Assembly (NCBI GenBank): GCA_963846475.1 | Contig: CAWJVZ010000004.1 | Location: forward strand, 1,488,001-1,552,000 | Source: DASWJZ01 sp963846475 | GTDB taxonomy: Bacteria > Pseudomonadota > Alphaproteobacteria > Rhizobiales > Afifellaceae | Reading direction: 5' to 3' | Length of the DNA: 64,000 bases | Shown: piece after piece, positions 9,377 through 18,450 of the stretch | Numbering within the stretch: position 1 is the stretch's first letter | Layout of the letters: each line of letters starts with the position of its first letter | Position numbers and translations under genes: made by a program | Notes under the pieces: generated by a model | Databases searched by the model: none | What the model was told of the DNA's origin: nothing | Seen by the model: the letters and a program-made list of their open reading frames with translations, nothing else

Positions 9377-10076
9377 TCAGCGGCCGAGGTAGCGATCGAT
9401 CAGCGGATCGCGGCCGGCGCGGAACATGTCGGCGGGCGGCGCGACGTCGAGGATGCGGCCCTCCGCCACGAAAGCCATCAGATCGGCGGCATCGCCAATC
9501 TCTTCGGGCGTGTGGATGGAGACCAGCACCGTCAACCCCTCGTCGCGGCGAAGCGAATCGACCAGCGCGACCATCTCCTTGCGGAGCCCGGGGTCAAGGC
9601 CACCGAACGGCTCGTCCAGAAGCACCAGCGGGCGCTTGCGGAGCAAAGCGCGGGCGAGCGCGACGCGCTGGCGCTGACCGCCGGAGAGCTCGGCGGGCCG
9701 GCGATCGCCGAGCCCGGCAAGGCCGACCCGGCCGAGGGCCGCAGCTACACCGGCCCGCTCGCCGGCGGTGAGCCGGAGGCTTGGGTGGATGCCGAGGCCG
9801 ACATTCTCCGCGGCGCTCAGATGCGGGAAAAGGTTGTGGTCCTGGAAGAGCATGGAGAGGGGCCGCTCCGCCGGCCGAAGCCCGATGAGATCCTCCCCGG
9901 CGAAGCGGAGCGTGCCGTTGATCGGCTCGGCGAAGCCGGCGATGGCGTGGAGCAGCGTCGTCTTGCCGCCGCCCGGAGGGCCCGATCACCCCGCAGAGCG
10001 CGCCGGCCGGCACGCTGAGCGTGTAGGAGGCGAAAAACTCCGGATAGTCGAGCGTCAGGTCAACGACTTCGAGCAA
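9377..10076 (-). CDS. thiQ: Thiamine ABC transporter ATP-binding protein ThiQ, one apparent frameshift
   Basis: ATPase of the thiamine/TPP importer. From a TTG at 10074-10076, preceded by GGGGA, the frame gives LLEVVDLTLDYPEF and runs to the Walker A loop. The read there is GGG+C+GGC instead of GGn GGC, so the frame breaks in the middle of GPSGGGKTT near 9982. The other frame then continues intact to 9377 with Q-loop FQDHNLFPHL, signature LSGGQRQRVALAR and Walker B LVLLDEPFGGLD. Both parts are well conserved, so the extra base is more likely a consensus error than decay. The start overlaps the end of thiP by about 17 bases. Confidence 0.85.
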
Positions 10077-11643
10077 GCGCGTCCCCGGACGATTTCTGCG
10101 CCGCCACAAACAAGCTAAGCACCAGCAGTGCAAGGAGAAGCGCCACCGACGCGGCTTCGTCGATGCGGTAGGCGCCCATGCGCTGGTAAAGCAGGAGCGG
10201 CAGCGTCAGCAGGTTGCCGGCGCCGAAGAAGGCGGCGACGCCGAGATCGCCGAGCGACAGCGCCGTCGCCACGGCGAATGCGGCGAAGAGCGGCCGCTTC
10301 AACAACGGCCAGTCGACGATTCTCACACGTGACCAGCCGCTTAGGCCGAGGCTGTCGGCGAGCCGGCCGTAACGCTCGGCGCCGAGGAGAAGCGGCGGCT
10401 CGATCTGACGCAGCGTGAAAGGCAGCGCCATCAAGCCGTTGACGAAGATGATCAAGGGCAGAGCGAGGGCGAAGGGATCGGCGATCTTCTGCAGGACGAC
10501 GAAAAGGCCGGCGGAAAGCGCCACCGGCGGCACGGCCAAAACCAGTCCAGCGTACGCGCTCGGTGCCGGCGCCCGGTGCCCGCCCGGTCGCGCCCGGCGC
10601 AACGAGGCGGAGCGTGCGATCGCAAGGGAGAGACCTGTGGAAATCGACGCTGCCGGGACGGCAATCGCAAAGCTGGTCGCGGCGGCCAGGACGATCTCCG
10701 CGCCGATCAACGACCGCGACGCGGCGATCCCGGCGACCAGGACGGCGCCAAGCGGCGGCAGGACCAGCGCAGCGGCGGCGAGCAGGACGGCGCCGTCGAG
10801 CAGCCGGACGGCCGTACTGGCGGCGTCCGGCCGATCGAGCCGGGCGCCGAGGCCGGCGCTCTCGGCCGGCCGGGGGCCGATCCAAAGGATCGGCGCCACA
10901 ACGCAAAGGCAGATCGCCACCTGAAGCAAGGCGAGCAGGCCGGCGCGAGCGAAATCGACATCGAAGCGGACGGCCTCGTAGATCGCCACCTCGAGCGTCG
11001 CCGATTGCGGCCCGCCGCCGAGCGCCAGCACGACGGCAAAACTGGTGAAGCAGAGGAGGAAGATCAGCGCGGCGATGCCGGGCGCCTCGCGCTTCAGCAC
11101 GGGCCAGTCGAGCAAGCGGAAGATCGCGGCAGGCGGCATGCCGAGCTGCCTGCCGAGCCGCCAATGCTCGCCCGGCACAGCCGCAAGCGAGGCCAGAAAA
11201 ACGCGGGCGGCGAGCGGTGCGTTGAAGAAGACATGGGCGATCAAAATGCCGGGGAGGCCATAAATCCAGGCGCCGAAATCGATGCCGAACGGCCGCGCCG
11301 CCTGGCCGACCCAGCCGGAGCGGCCGAGCACGGCGACGATGCCGAAGACGGCGACGATGGCCGGCAGCACGCTGGCAAGGTTCAGCGCCGCGATGAAGAG
11401 ATTTCTGCCGGGAAAACGCTCACGTCGCGCCAAGGCGAGAGCCAGCGCCGCGCCGAGGACGACGGAGATGAGGGTGGAGAGCGCCGCCTGGAACAGGGTG
11501 AAACGGACGATTCCGGCGATATAGGACCACGGGAGAGTCCCGGCGTCCGGCCCTGCGGCGAGGAGAAGGCCGGCGAGAGCGGCGGCGACGGTGCCGAATA
11601 CGATGGCAAGGGCGGCGAAACCCAGCGCTCCCATCGCGGACAC
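10060..11643 (-). CDS. thiP: Thiamine/TPP ABC transporter permease ThiP
   Basis: A 527-residue permease with about twelve membrane helices arranged as two tandem permease domains, as expected for ThiP. An EAA-type cytoplasmic loop is visible in each half (near RQLGMPPAAIFRLLDWPVL and YGRLADSLGLSGWSRVRI). The GTG start at 11641-11643 abuts the thiB stop directly (TGA then GTG), indicating translational coupling. The gene reads through without frameshifts, unlike its two neighbours. It lies in the thiBPQ operon behind the TPP riboswitch. Confidence 0.92.
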   Translation of the reverse strand: MSAMGALGFAALAIVFGTVAAALAGLLLAAGPDAGTLPWSYIAGIVRFTLFQAALSTLISVVLGAALALALARRERFPGRNLFIAALNLASVLPAIVAVFGIVAVLGRSGWVGQAARPFGIDFGAWIYGLPGILIAHVFFNAPLAARVFLASLAAVPGEHWRLGRQLGMPPAAIFRLLDWPVLKREAPGIAALIFLLCFTSFAVVLALGGGPQSATLEVAIYEAVRFDVDFARAGLLALLQVAICLCVVAPILWIGPRPAESAGLGARLDRPDAASTAVRLLDGAVLLAAAALVLPPLGAVLVAGIAASRSLIGAEIVLAAATSFAIAVPAASISTGLSLAIARSASLRRARPGGHRAPAPSAYAGLVLAVPPVALSAGLFVVLQKIADPFALALPLIIFVNGLMALPFTLRQIEPPLLLGAERYGRLADSLGLSGWSRVRIVDWPLLKRPLFAAFAVATALSLGDLGVAAFFGAGNLLTLPLLLYQRMGAYRIDEAASVALLLALLVLSLFVAAQKSSGDALARSR

Positions 11644-12656
11644 TCATCGGCTCATCGCGGCGAGCCATTCGTCGACCCAGGCGCGGCGGTGCTCGGCCAC
11701 CTCTTCCGGCGCCGTGAAGAGCGATTTCTCCGGCTTGGCAAGCGCCTGGAAGGAGGCCGGCAGGCCGGACGGCGGCGTTTTGGCCGGATACATCCAGTTG
11801 CCTTCGGGAATGGCCGATTGGAACGGCTCCGACAGCATGAATTCCAGGAATTGTCGCGCCGAGCTCGGGATCGTCGGACGTTCTGGTCAGGCCGGCGACC
11901 TCGACCTGCAGCACATGGCCTTCCGGAAAAATCGCCGCCTTGTATTTTGGCTCGTTCTCCACCGCGATGTGATAGGCGGGCGACGTCGTGTAGCTCAGCA
12001 CCATGTCGGCCTCGCCCTTCAGGAACAGGCCGTAGGCCTCCGACCAGCCCTGCGTGACGGTGACGATCTTCGGCGCGAGCTTGTGCCAGGCCTCGCCGGC
12101 CTTGTCGCCGTAGACGGCACGCATCCACAAGAGGAGGCCGAGCCCCGGCGTCGACGTCCGCGGATCCTCGATGAGGATGCTTCCACCCTCCCCTTCCACG
12201 AGTTCCTGCAGGCTCGCCGGCGGAGTCTTCAGGCGCGTCTCGTCATAGACGAAGGCGAAACAGCCCCAGTCGAAAGGCAAAAAAGTCGCCGTCGTCCCAG
12301 GCGACCGGGAGGTCGAGCCGACCTGTTTCAATGCCGTGCGGCGCGAACAGGCCGGTCGCCGCCGCTTCGGCCATCAGATTGTTGTCGAGGCCGAGCACCA
12401 CATCGGCCTCGGTCGACTCCCCTTCCAGCTTGAGGCGTGCCAGCAGCGTTCCGGCATCGTCGGTCTGCACCCATTCCAGGGTGCAGCCGCACTCCGCCTC
12501 GAAGCGCTCCTTGATCGTCGCGCCCGGGCCGTATTCGCCGGCAAACGAGCTGTAGGTATAGACGGTCAGGACCTTTTCGGACTGCGCGCCCGCCGGCCCG
12601 GTGGCCACGCCGGCGGAGAACAGCGAGGCGGCAACAATACAGAGGCGTGAAAACAT
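11644..12656 (-). CDS. thiB: Thiamine ABC transporter substrate-binding protein ThiB, two apparent frameshifts
   Basis: Periplasmic thiamine/TPP-binding protein. From the ATG at 12654-12656 there is a signal peptide (ending near GPAGAQ), then KVLTVYTYSSFAGEYGPG, the ThiB N-terminal pattern. The frame shifts at a T6 run near 12280, where DDGDF should continue as LPFDWGCFAFVYDETRL. It shifts again near 11865, where DPEL+ARQFLEFML is broken by CTC+G+GCG. The last part ends with AWVDEWLAAMSR. All three pieces align end to end, so I annotate one gene. It is first in the operon, about 85 bases downstream of the TPP riboswitch. Confidence 0.85.
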
Positions 12657-12740
12657 CGGCTTGCCCTTCCCGGAGTGCACAACAATCCGGAAGGCGCCGA
12701 TTGCGTCCGCGAACAGAGCTTTCGATCGAGGCATGATCTC

Positions 12741-12823
12741 AATCCCTCCGCCGGCATGATCCGGATCAGGTTCGACGGGTCGGCGGAGTTGTCCGCCTCT
12801 CAGCCCCTGGGGCACCCCGTGAG
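12741..12823 (-). promoter_or_regulatory. TPP riboswitch (THI element) for thiBPQ
   Basis: Read on the minus strand, the segment carries the consensus blocks of the TPP riboswitch in order: GGGGTGCCC, GGCTGAGAGG, then ACCCGTCGAACCTGATC, and finally TCATGCCGGCGGAGGGA. The CTGAGA and CCTGATC/GGATCATGCC boxes are the pyrimidine- and pyrophosphate-sensing helices. It lies upstream of thiB with about 85 bases between. Thiamine pyrophosphate binding would be expected to shut off the importer operon. Confidence 0.95.
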
Positions 12824-12982
12824 ACGAAAGGAAAGCTAGACCCGCGCGGGCCCGAGCGCAATCCGTTTCGTCGAAATCGGGGGCCCGATCGGCCGGCCGG
12901 AGCGCCGAATCGATTCCTGTCCCCGAAACGCCCGTTTTGGTGTATTGAGAGGCGGAGAGCCGAAGAATTTTGGGAGGTTCAA

Positions 12983-13195
12983 TTGTTAGGTCTGAGCATC
13001 TGGAAGCTCGCCATCATCGGCGGCATCGTGATGGTGCTGTTCGGGCGCGGAAAAGTGTCCGAGCTGATGGGCGACGTCGCCAAGGGCATCAAGAGCTTCA
13101 AGCGCGGCATGGCGGAGGACGAGGACGCGCCAAAAGTGATCGACGAGACGCCGGCGCAGGCGACGGTCACGATCGAGGAGAAGGTGCGGGGATAG
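12983..13195 (+). CDS. tatA: Sec-independent protein translocase subunit TatA
   Basis: A 70-residue protein with one N-terminal membrane helix (about residues 4-20), the FGRGKV hinge, then an amphipathic helix ELMGDVAKGIKSFKRGM and an acidic tail. This is the TatA layout; it forms the twin-arginine translocation pore. The start is the TTG at 12983, with GGGAGG eight bases upstream. No tatB or tatC follows here; the next gene is an RDD membrane protein, so the rest of the Tat system must be encoded elsewhere. Confidence 0.9.
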   Translation: MLGLSIWKLAIIGGIVMVLFGRGKVSELMGDVAKGIKSFKRGMAEDEDAPKVIDETPAQATVTIEEKVRG

Positions 13196-13292
13196 GCCGC
13201 GGTCTACGGCAGCATCCGCGCAAAGCGCGTCACGCGCGCCGTCTTGAACGGCGCCCCCGTCCTTCCCATCTCCACGCCGCGGAGGTGAGGAC

Positions 13293-13772
13293 ATGACCGA
13301 CCACACGATGACGCTTCACGCAGGCGAGCTGGCCTTTGACCCGGCGGTGCATCCGGAGCGCTATGCGGGCGTGCGCACGCGCCGCATCTTCGGGTTCCTC
13401 ATCGATGCGGCGGTCATCTTCTTCCTGATGGTCGTGGCGAGCATCGTCATCGCCGTTCTCGGCATCTTTACGCTCGGCCTCGGCTGGTTCCTCTTCCCGC
13501 TGGTGTGGCCGGTCGTAGCGATCCTCTACACGGTGCTGACGATGGGCGGCCCGGCTTCGGCGACCCCCGGCATGCGCTTTGCGGGCATTGAGATGCGAAT
13601 GCTCTACGGCGAGCGCCTGAACTATCCCGTTGCCCTTCTCCACGCGCTGGGCTTCTGGTTCTCCGTCACGCTGCTGACGCCCTTCATCCTGCTCGTCGCG
13701 CTGTTCACGCCGCGCAAGCAGCTCCTGCACGATCTGGCGCTCGGCACAGCGGCGGTCCGCTCCGGCTTCTAG
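13293..13772 (+). CDS. RDD family membrane protein
   Basis: A 159-residue protein with three predicted membrane helices. It begins the RDD domain at RTRRIFGFLIDAAVIFF and continues with GGPASATPGMRFAGIEM and TPRKQLLHDLALGTAAVR, the usual C-terminal landmarks. RDD proteins are often small transporters or accessory membrane proteins; a substrate cannot be assigned. It follows tatA by about 100 bases on the same strand and precedes bpt. Confidence 0.88.
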   Translation: MTDHTMTLHAGELAFDPAVHPERYAGVRTRRIFGFLIDAAVIFFLMVVASIVIAVLGIFTLGLGWFLFPLVWPVVAILYTVLTMGGPASATPGMRFAGIEMRMLYGERLNYPVALLHALGFWFSVTLLTPFILLVALFTPRKQLLHDLALGTAAVRSGF

Positions 13773-13844
13773 GCCTCCCCTCGCGTGCGGACTTGTCTTC
13801 ACGCCGGCTCCGGCGTGTTATGATGGCGTCGTGAGATTTTTCCG

Positions 13845-14591
13845 ATGACCAAGTTCGTAACGGACGCCCACCAATTCTATCTGACTGCGCCAAGCCCCTG
13901 CCCCTATCTGCCGGGCCGGCAGGAGCGGAAGGTGTTTACGCATCTGGTCGGGCCGGCCTCCGGCGAGCTACACGATCTGCTCACGCAGGGCGGCTTCCGA
14001 CGCAGCCAGGGCATCGCCTACCGGCCGGCCTGCGAGAGCTGCATGGCATGCGTTTCGGTCCGCGTCTGTGTCGACGCCTTCAGGCCGACCGATTCGATGC
14101 GCCGGGTGTGGAAGGCCAACAACGACCTGATCGGCCGCTTCCGCGCCCCGCAGGCGACGAGCGATCAATACAGCCTGTTCCGCCGGTATCTCGACAGCCG
14201 CCACGCCGAAGGCGGGATGGCGCATATGTCGGTGCTCGATTATGCGCTGATGGTGGAGGACAGCCATGTGGAGAGCGGCGTGGTCGAGTACCGCCGCCGC
14301 GGCGTCGATAGCGCCATTTCCGGCCGCGACGAGGGCGGCATCGTTGCCTGCGCGCTCACCGACGTCCTCGCCGACGGCCTCTCCATGGTTTATTCCTTCT
14401 TCGACCCGGACCTTGCGGAGCGCTCGCTCGGCACGCTCATGATCCTGGAGCACATCGAGCGCGCCAGAAAGCTCGGAAAACCCTACGTCTATCTCGGCTA
14501 TTGGGTCGATGGCTCGCCCAAGATGCATTACAAATCCCGCTTCCGGCCGCAGGAGCGGCTCACCCCGAAGGGCTGGGTCAGGGTGGAGTAG
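13845..14591 (+). CDS. bpt: Aspartate/glutamate leucyltransferase (arginyl/leucyl-tRNA--protein transferase)
   Basis: This 248-residue enzyme transfers an amino acid from aminoacyl-tRNA to the N-terminus of proteins, marking them for ClpAP degradation. The N-terminal ATE domain has PCPYLPGRQERKVFTHL and the Cys-rich RPACESCMACVSVRV. The C-terminal domain has YSFFDPDLAERSLGTLMIL and YVYLGYWVDGSPKMHYK. These fit the bacterial Bpt group, which normally uses Leu-tRNA; arginine use cannot be excluded from sequence. The stop is followed within ten bases by one copy of a dispersed hairpin repeat. Confidence 0.92.
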   Translation: MTKFVTDAHQFYLTAPSPCPYLPGRQERKVFTHLVGPASGELHDLLTQGGFRRSQGIAYRPACESCMACVSVRVCVDAFRPTDSMRRVWKANNDLIGRFRAPQATSDQYSLFRRYLDSRHAEGGMAHMSVLDYALMVEDSHVESGVVEYRRRGVDSAISGRDEGGIVACALTDVLADGLSMVYSFFDPDLAERSLGTLMILEHIERARKLGKPYVYLGYWVDGSPKMHYKSRFRPQERLTPKGWVRVE

Positions 14592-14600
14592 CGGCTGCGA

Positions 14601-14658
14601 GGCGTTCTTCAGGCGCTCCGCTCCCTTTTTCTTGTGAGGAGCGGCCGAGAGGCCGCGG
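14601..14658 (+). repeat. Dispersed hairpin-bearing repeat, copy 1
   Basis: A 26-base block (starting GGCGTTCTTCAGGCG, ending CTCCGCTCCCT) is followed by a hairpin CCGCTCC/GGAGCGG and by GCGGCC-GAGA-GGCCGC. The 26-base block and the GGCCGAGAGGCCGCGGG block both recur at 24375-24459. The first copy follows the bpt stop and could serve as its terminator, because T5 follows the left stem. Confidence 0.7.
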
Positions 14659-14792
14659 GCCGCGTTGGCGCGTTCGCTCGCTTGCGAGACTGTCGCAGCG
14701 ATCTCCAGCGGTGCTTCGGACCCTGTGAGTGCCTGGCGTTGCGAAGCGGGGCGGAAGCCGGTAAAAGGGTGTCGGGGCTGTGAAGGCTTGCC

Positions 14793-14885
14793 ATGCGGTT
14801 CGAACTTCTGCCGCTGTCGCGTTTCGGTGCGCATTCTGTGCGCCGCCTTCCGCTCGACCTCGCTCTCCTTCTTAGGCGCCCCTGA
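14793..14885 (+). CDS. Candidate leucine-rich leader peptide of leuA (attenuation peptide)
   Basis: A 30-codon ORF preceded by GAAGG with seven bases of spacing, ending 119 bases before leuA. Nine of its 30 residues are leucine, including the cluster LDLALLL directly before the final RRP and stop. That is the composition expected of a leader peptide whose translation senses charged tRNA-Leu. The stop codon lies inside the left arm of a stem that can pair with bases 14931-14938. The peptide is inferred from position and composition; no other function is suggested. Confidence 0.6.
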   Translation: MRFELLPLSRFGAHSVRRLPLDLALLLRRP

Positions 14886-14938
14886 GCGCCGGCAGCCCGG
14901 GTTCGTGACGCGAACCGCGCAGGGCGGGCCCTCAGGGG
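14879..14938 (+). promoter_or_regulatory. Possible leuA attenuator structure
   Basis: CCCCTGAG at 14879-14886 is complementary to CTCAGGGG at 14931-14938, enclosing a smaller hairpin GGTTCG/CGAACC near 14900-14916. The left arm overlaps the leader-peptide stop codon, so a ribosome reaching the stop would disrupt the long-range pairing. I see no T-run after the right arm, so a classical intrinsic terminator is not evident. Regulation could instead act on translation or through Rho. Confidence 0.4.
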
Positions 14939-15004
14939 AGACGATCACCCCGATGGAGACGTGAATGCGGCGAAGCTGCCGCCGACCTCAAAAGGACTGA
15001 CGAG

Positions 15005-16573
15005 ATGAGCGCCCAACCGACCGAGCGATCCGAGAAAGATCGCGTCGTAATCTTCGATACCACGCTGCGCGACGGCGAGCAGTCGCCTGGCGCCTCCATG
15101 ACCCTCCAAGAGAAGCTGCAGGTCGCGGAGCTCCTCGACGAGATGGGCGTCGACATCATCGAAGCCGGCTTTCCGATCGCCTCCAACGGCGATTTCGAAG
15201 CCGTGGCGGAAATTTCCAAGCGGGTGCGGAAAGCCGTCGTCTGCGGTCTGGCCCGCGCCGGCAACAAGGACATAGACCGGGCCGCGGAGGCTCTGCAGCA
15301 CGCCGAGCGACGGCGCATCCACACCTTCATCTCGACGAGCCCGCTGCACATGAAGTTCAAGCTGCAGATGCAGCCCGAGCAGGTCTTCGAGAAGGTCATC
15401 GAATCCGTCACCCGCGCCCGCAACTACACCGACGACGTCGAATGGTCGTCGGAGGACGGAACGCGGACGGACATCGACTTCCTCTGCCGCTGCGTAGAGG
15501 TGGCGATCAACGCCGGAGCGAACACGATCAACATCCCCGACACGGTCGGCTACACGGTGCCTGAGGAATACTTCGAGCTGTTCCGGACGGTGCGCGAGCG
15601 TGTGCCGAATTCCGACAAGGCGATCTTCTCGGTGCATTGCCATGACGACCTCGGCATGGCCGTCGCCAACTCGCTCGCCGGCGTGCGCGCCGGCGCCAGG
15701 CAAATCGAGTGCACGATCAACGGTCTCGGCGAACGCGCCGGCAACGCCTCGCTGGAGGAGGTCGTCATGGCGATCCGCACCCGGAGCGACGTGCTGCCGT
15801 TCACCACCAACGTGAAGCCCGCTTACCTGACGCGCGCCTCGAAGCTCGTCTCGGCCGTCTCCGCCTTCCCGGTCCAGTACAACAAGGCCATCGTCGGCAA
15901 GAACGCCTTCGCGCACGAAGCCGGCATTCATCAGGACGGGATGCTGAAGAACGCCGAGACCTATGAGATCATGCGGCCCGAGGATGTCGGCGTGAAGGAG
16001 ACGTCGCTGGTAATGGGCAAGCATTCCGGCCGCCACGCCTTCCGCGAGAAGCTCGCCGCGATGGGCTATGAGCTGGGCGACAACGCGCTGGAGGACGCCT
16101 TCCGCCGCTTCAAGGACCTCGCCGACAAGAAGAAGCACGTCTTCGACGAGGACATCGAGGCGCTGGTGGAAAGTGAAGTTGCCGCTGCGAGCGACACGAT
16201 CAAGGTGATAGCGCTCACCGTCATCGCCGGCACCGGCGGCCCGCAGCGCGCCACCATCACCCTCGACGTGGACGGCAGGCACGAGACGCGCGAGGCGACG
16301 GGCGACGGGCCGGTCGACGCCACCTTCAACGCCATCAAGAAAATCATCGAGCACACCGGCAAGCTCACGCTTTACCAGGTAAGCGCCGTGACGGAGGGCA
16401 CCGATGCGCAGGCCGAGGTGTCGGTGCGGCTGGAGGAGGGCGGCAAGACCGTCACCGGCCGCGGCGCCGACACCGACACGATGGTCGCGTCGGCCATGGC
16501 CTACGTCTCGGCGCTCAACAAGCTGATGACGCGGCGGACGAAGTCCGCCCCGGAGGCGCTTAGGGCCGGCTGA
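15005..16573 (+). CDS. leuA: 2-isopropylmalate synthase
   Basis: This 522-residue enzyme condenses acetyl-CoA with 2-oxoisovalerate, the committed step of leucine synthesis. The catalytic barrel begins with FDTTLRDGEQSPGASM and contains SVHCHDDLGMAVANSLAG and NGLGERAGNASLEEV. The C-terminal half (from about residue 390) is the regulatory LeuA dimer domain, starting near SDTIKVIALTVIAGTGG, which normally binds leucine for feedback inhibition. Length and domain order are standard. It is preceded by a candidate leader peptide and pairing region. Confidence 0.96.
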   Translation: MSAQPTERSEKDRVVIFDTTLRDGEQSPGASMTLQEKLQVAELLDEMGVDIIEAGFPIASNGDFEAVAEISKRVRKAVVCGLARAGNKDIDRAAEALQHAERRRIHTFISTSPLHMKFKLQMQPEQVFEKVIESVTRARNYTDDVEWSSEDGTRTDIDFLCRCVEVAINAGANTINIPDTVGYTVPEEYFELFRTVRERVPNSDKAIFSVHCHDDLGMAVANSLAGVRAGARQIECTINGLGERAGNASLEEVVMAIRTRSDVLPFTTNVKPAYLTRASKLVSAVSAFPVQYNKAIVGKNAFAHEAGIHQDGMLKNAETYEIMRPEDVGVKETSLVMGKHSGRHAFREKLAAMGYELGDNALEDAFRRFKDLADKKKHVFDEDIEALVESEVAAASDTIKVIALTVIAGTGGPQRATITLDVDGRHETREATGDGPVDATFNAIKKIIEHTGKLTLYQVSAVTEGTDAQAEVSVRLEEGGKTVTGRGADTDTMVASAMAYVSALNKLMTRRTKSAPEALRAG

Positions 16574-16590
16574 GCTTCGGCGGGGAAACG

Positions 16591-17559
16591 GTGGCGCGGA
16601 TCGACGCGCCGGCGGCCGCTTCCGCCGCGCGTTTGCCATGGATCGACGCGCTCCGCGGCGTGGCGATCCTGGCCATGATCGCCTATCACTTCTCCTGGGA
16701 TCTCCGTTTCTTCGGCTTCATTTCCGCCGATGTGACCGGCGATCCCGGCTGGCGCATTTTCGCCCGCTCGATCGCCGGCACCTTCCTGGCGCTGGTCGGG
16801 GTGAGCCTGGTGCTGGCGGCGCGGCACCGACTCGATTGGAGCCGCTATCTGCGCCGCCTCGCCATCGTCGCGGCGGCGGCCGTGGCTGTGACCGCGGCCA
16901 CCCGGCTCGTTATGCCCGACACCTATGTGTTCTTCGGCATTCTCCATGCCATCGCCGTGTCGAGCGTGCTCGGGCTCCTGTTCGTGCAGGCGCCAATACC
17001 GGTGATCTTTGCGGCTTGCATCTTCTGCTTCGTCGCGCCGGCACTGCTGTCCGGGCCCGCCTTCGATGCGCCCCCGCTCCTGTGGCTCGGCCTGGCGACA
17101 TATATCCCCCGCTCGAATGATTATGTGCCGGTGTTTCCGTGGTTCGGCGTAGTTCTCGCCGGCATCGGCTTGGCGCGGCTGATGCCAATCGTCAGGCCGG
17201 GCTGGCTGCAGCTCTTGGCGCATCCTGCGCCGCGCCAGCTCGTCTGGGCCGGGCGGCACAGCCTGGCTATTTACCTCCTGCACCAGCCGATCCTCATCGG
17301 GCTGGTCTATCTGGCCGCACAGATCGCCCCGCCGGACCTTCTTGATCTGCAAGCCTCGTTCCTGGAGAGCTGCTCGGTGGCCTGCGTCGAATCGGACCAG
17401 GAATTGCCATTCTGCCGCCGCACCTGCGCCTGCCTGGCGATGCGGACGCAAGCGGAGGGGCTGTGGGACGGGCTGATGCGCGAGACGCTGAGCGAGAGCG
17501 AGCTGGACCGCTACTGGACGATCGCCGGCGAATGCCGCGAGGCGGCCGAGGGGCCATAG
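16591..17559 (+). CDS. DUF1624 (heparan-alpha-glucosaminide N-acetyltransferase-like) membrane protein
   Basis: A 322-residue polytopic membrane protein with roughly seven helices. It begins with RLPWIDALRGVAILAMIAYHFSWD, shown here only as RLPWIDALRGVAI to the first helix, the DUF1624 signature. HSLAIYLLHQPILIGLVY lies in the C-terminal membrane part. The last 70 or so residues are soluble and rich in Cys and Glu (QELPFCRRTCACL), an extension not needed for the core fold. The start is a GTG 18 bases after leuA, so cotranscription with leuA is likely. The substrate is unknown. Confidence 0.82.
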   Translation: MARIDAPAAASAARLPWIDALRGVAILAMIAYHFSWDLRFFGFISADVTGDPGWRIFARSIAGTFLALVGVSLVLAARHRLDWSRYLRRLAIVAAAAVAVTAATRLVMPDTYVFFGILHAIAVSSVLGLLFVQAPIPVIFAACIFCFVAPALLSGPAFDAPPLLWLGLATYIPRSNDYVPVFPWFGVVLAGIGLARLMPIVRPGWLQLLAHPAPRQLVWAGRHSLAIYLLHQPILIGLVYLAAQIAPPDLLDLQASFLESCSVACVESDQELPFCRRTCACLAMRTQAEGLWDGLMRETLSESELDRYWTIAGECREAAEGP

Positions 17560-17652
17560 ACCCGCTCGGCTACGTCCGAAGAGAGGCTTGCGCTATTCTT
17601 CTTGCGGCGGAACGTCTCGTCCTGCCCAGGAAGGCGCGGCGGACGAATCTAC

Positions 17653-18162
17653 TCAGTGCTTGGCGGTCGCCCCCGGGGTCTCCTCGCGCTGCAGATATTG
17701 CTTCGTGAGGCTCGGAGCATTTTTGTTCAGCCAGTCGAGCATCGCCTCTTCTTCGCGCAGGATCTGCTCGCAGACCCGCTTGGTTTCCTGGTCGCCGACC
17801 TGCTCGGCGGTGGCAATGAGGATCCTGTAGGAGGAGATCTCCATCGCCTCGAAAGCGGCGTTGGCAATCGTGCCCTTCATGACCTCGTCGCCGACGAACA
17901 AGCCGCTCATCGCCTGGCCCATGGCGATCATCTTGGCGCCGGCGTCCTTGATCATCGACGTGCTGCCGCCGCGGCGCTCGATGCAGCCGCGGACGAGCTC
18001 CGCATGGCGCGTACTCTCCTGCAGATGCTGCTCGAGGCGCGCCTTGAGCTGCGGATAGTTTTCGATGCGGCCTGCCAAGCCGGAAAGCATGGTTTCCGCC
18101 TGCTCCTCCGCCGCATGGGCGTCGCGCAGCCATTCCATCAATCTTTCTTCCGCGGTAGCCAT
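17653..18162 (-). CDS. Ferritin-like DUF892 (YciE/YciF family) protein
   Basis: A 169-residue all-helical protein with the DUF892 pattern: EERLMEWLRDAHAAEEQAE, then QHLQESTRHAELVRGC, GDEVMKGTIANAAFEAME, and EQVGDQETKRVCEQILREE. The Glu and His residues spaced along the four helices match the di-iron positions of ferritin-like folds. The family is stress-associated in enterobacteria; the role here is unknown. I use the ATG at 18160-18162, since AGGAG then sits seven bases upstream. An ATG two codons earlier overlaps that site. Confidence 0.88.
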   Translation of the reverse strand: MATAEERLMEWLRDAHAAEEQAETMLSGLAGRIENYPQLKARLEQHLQESTRHAELVRGCIERRGGSTSMIKDAGAKMIAMGQAMSGLFVGDEVMKGTIANAAFEAMEISSYRILIATAEQVGDQETKRVCEQILREEEAMLDWLNKNAPSLTKQYLQREETPGATAKH

Positions 18163-18450
18163 CTCCATCTCCTCTCGGTGAGTTCTGCCGGGAGCGCCAG
18201 TCCCGGCACTCGCAGTCGGCTCGCCAACGCGCGGCAGGTTAGCCGGTTCCGCATATCCGGCTTGCGGCGTGCCGGGGCGGTTCCGCGCCTCCGCGATATA
18301 GCTTTGACGAAGATGTCACTATGCGTGATTGGCCTCTCCACACTGTTGCGCAGACCATGCCGATCGCCGAGCCGAGCACCGGTTGACGCAACCGGCGTGA
18401 CGCCGAAGCGTTCTAGATGACCTTGGCAAGGACATCAGAAGGAACATCAC

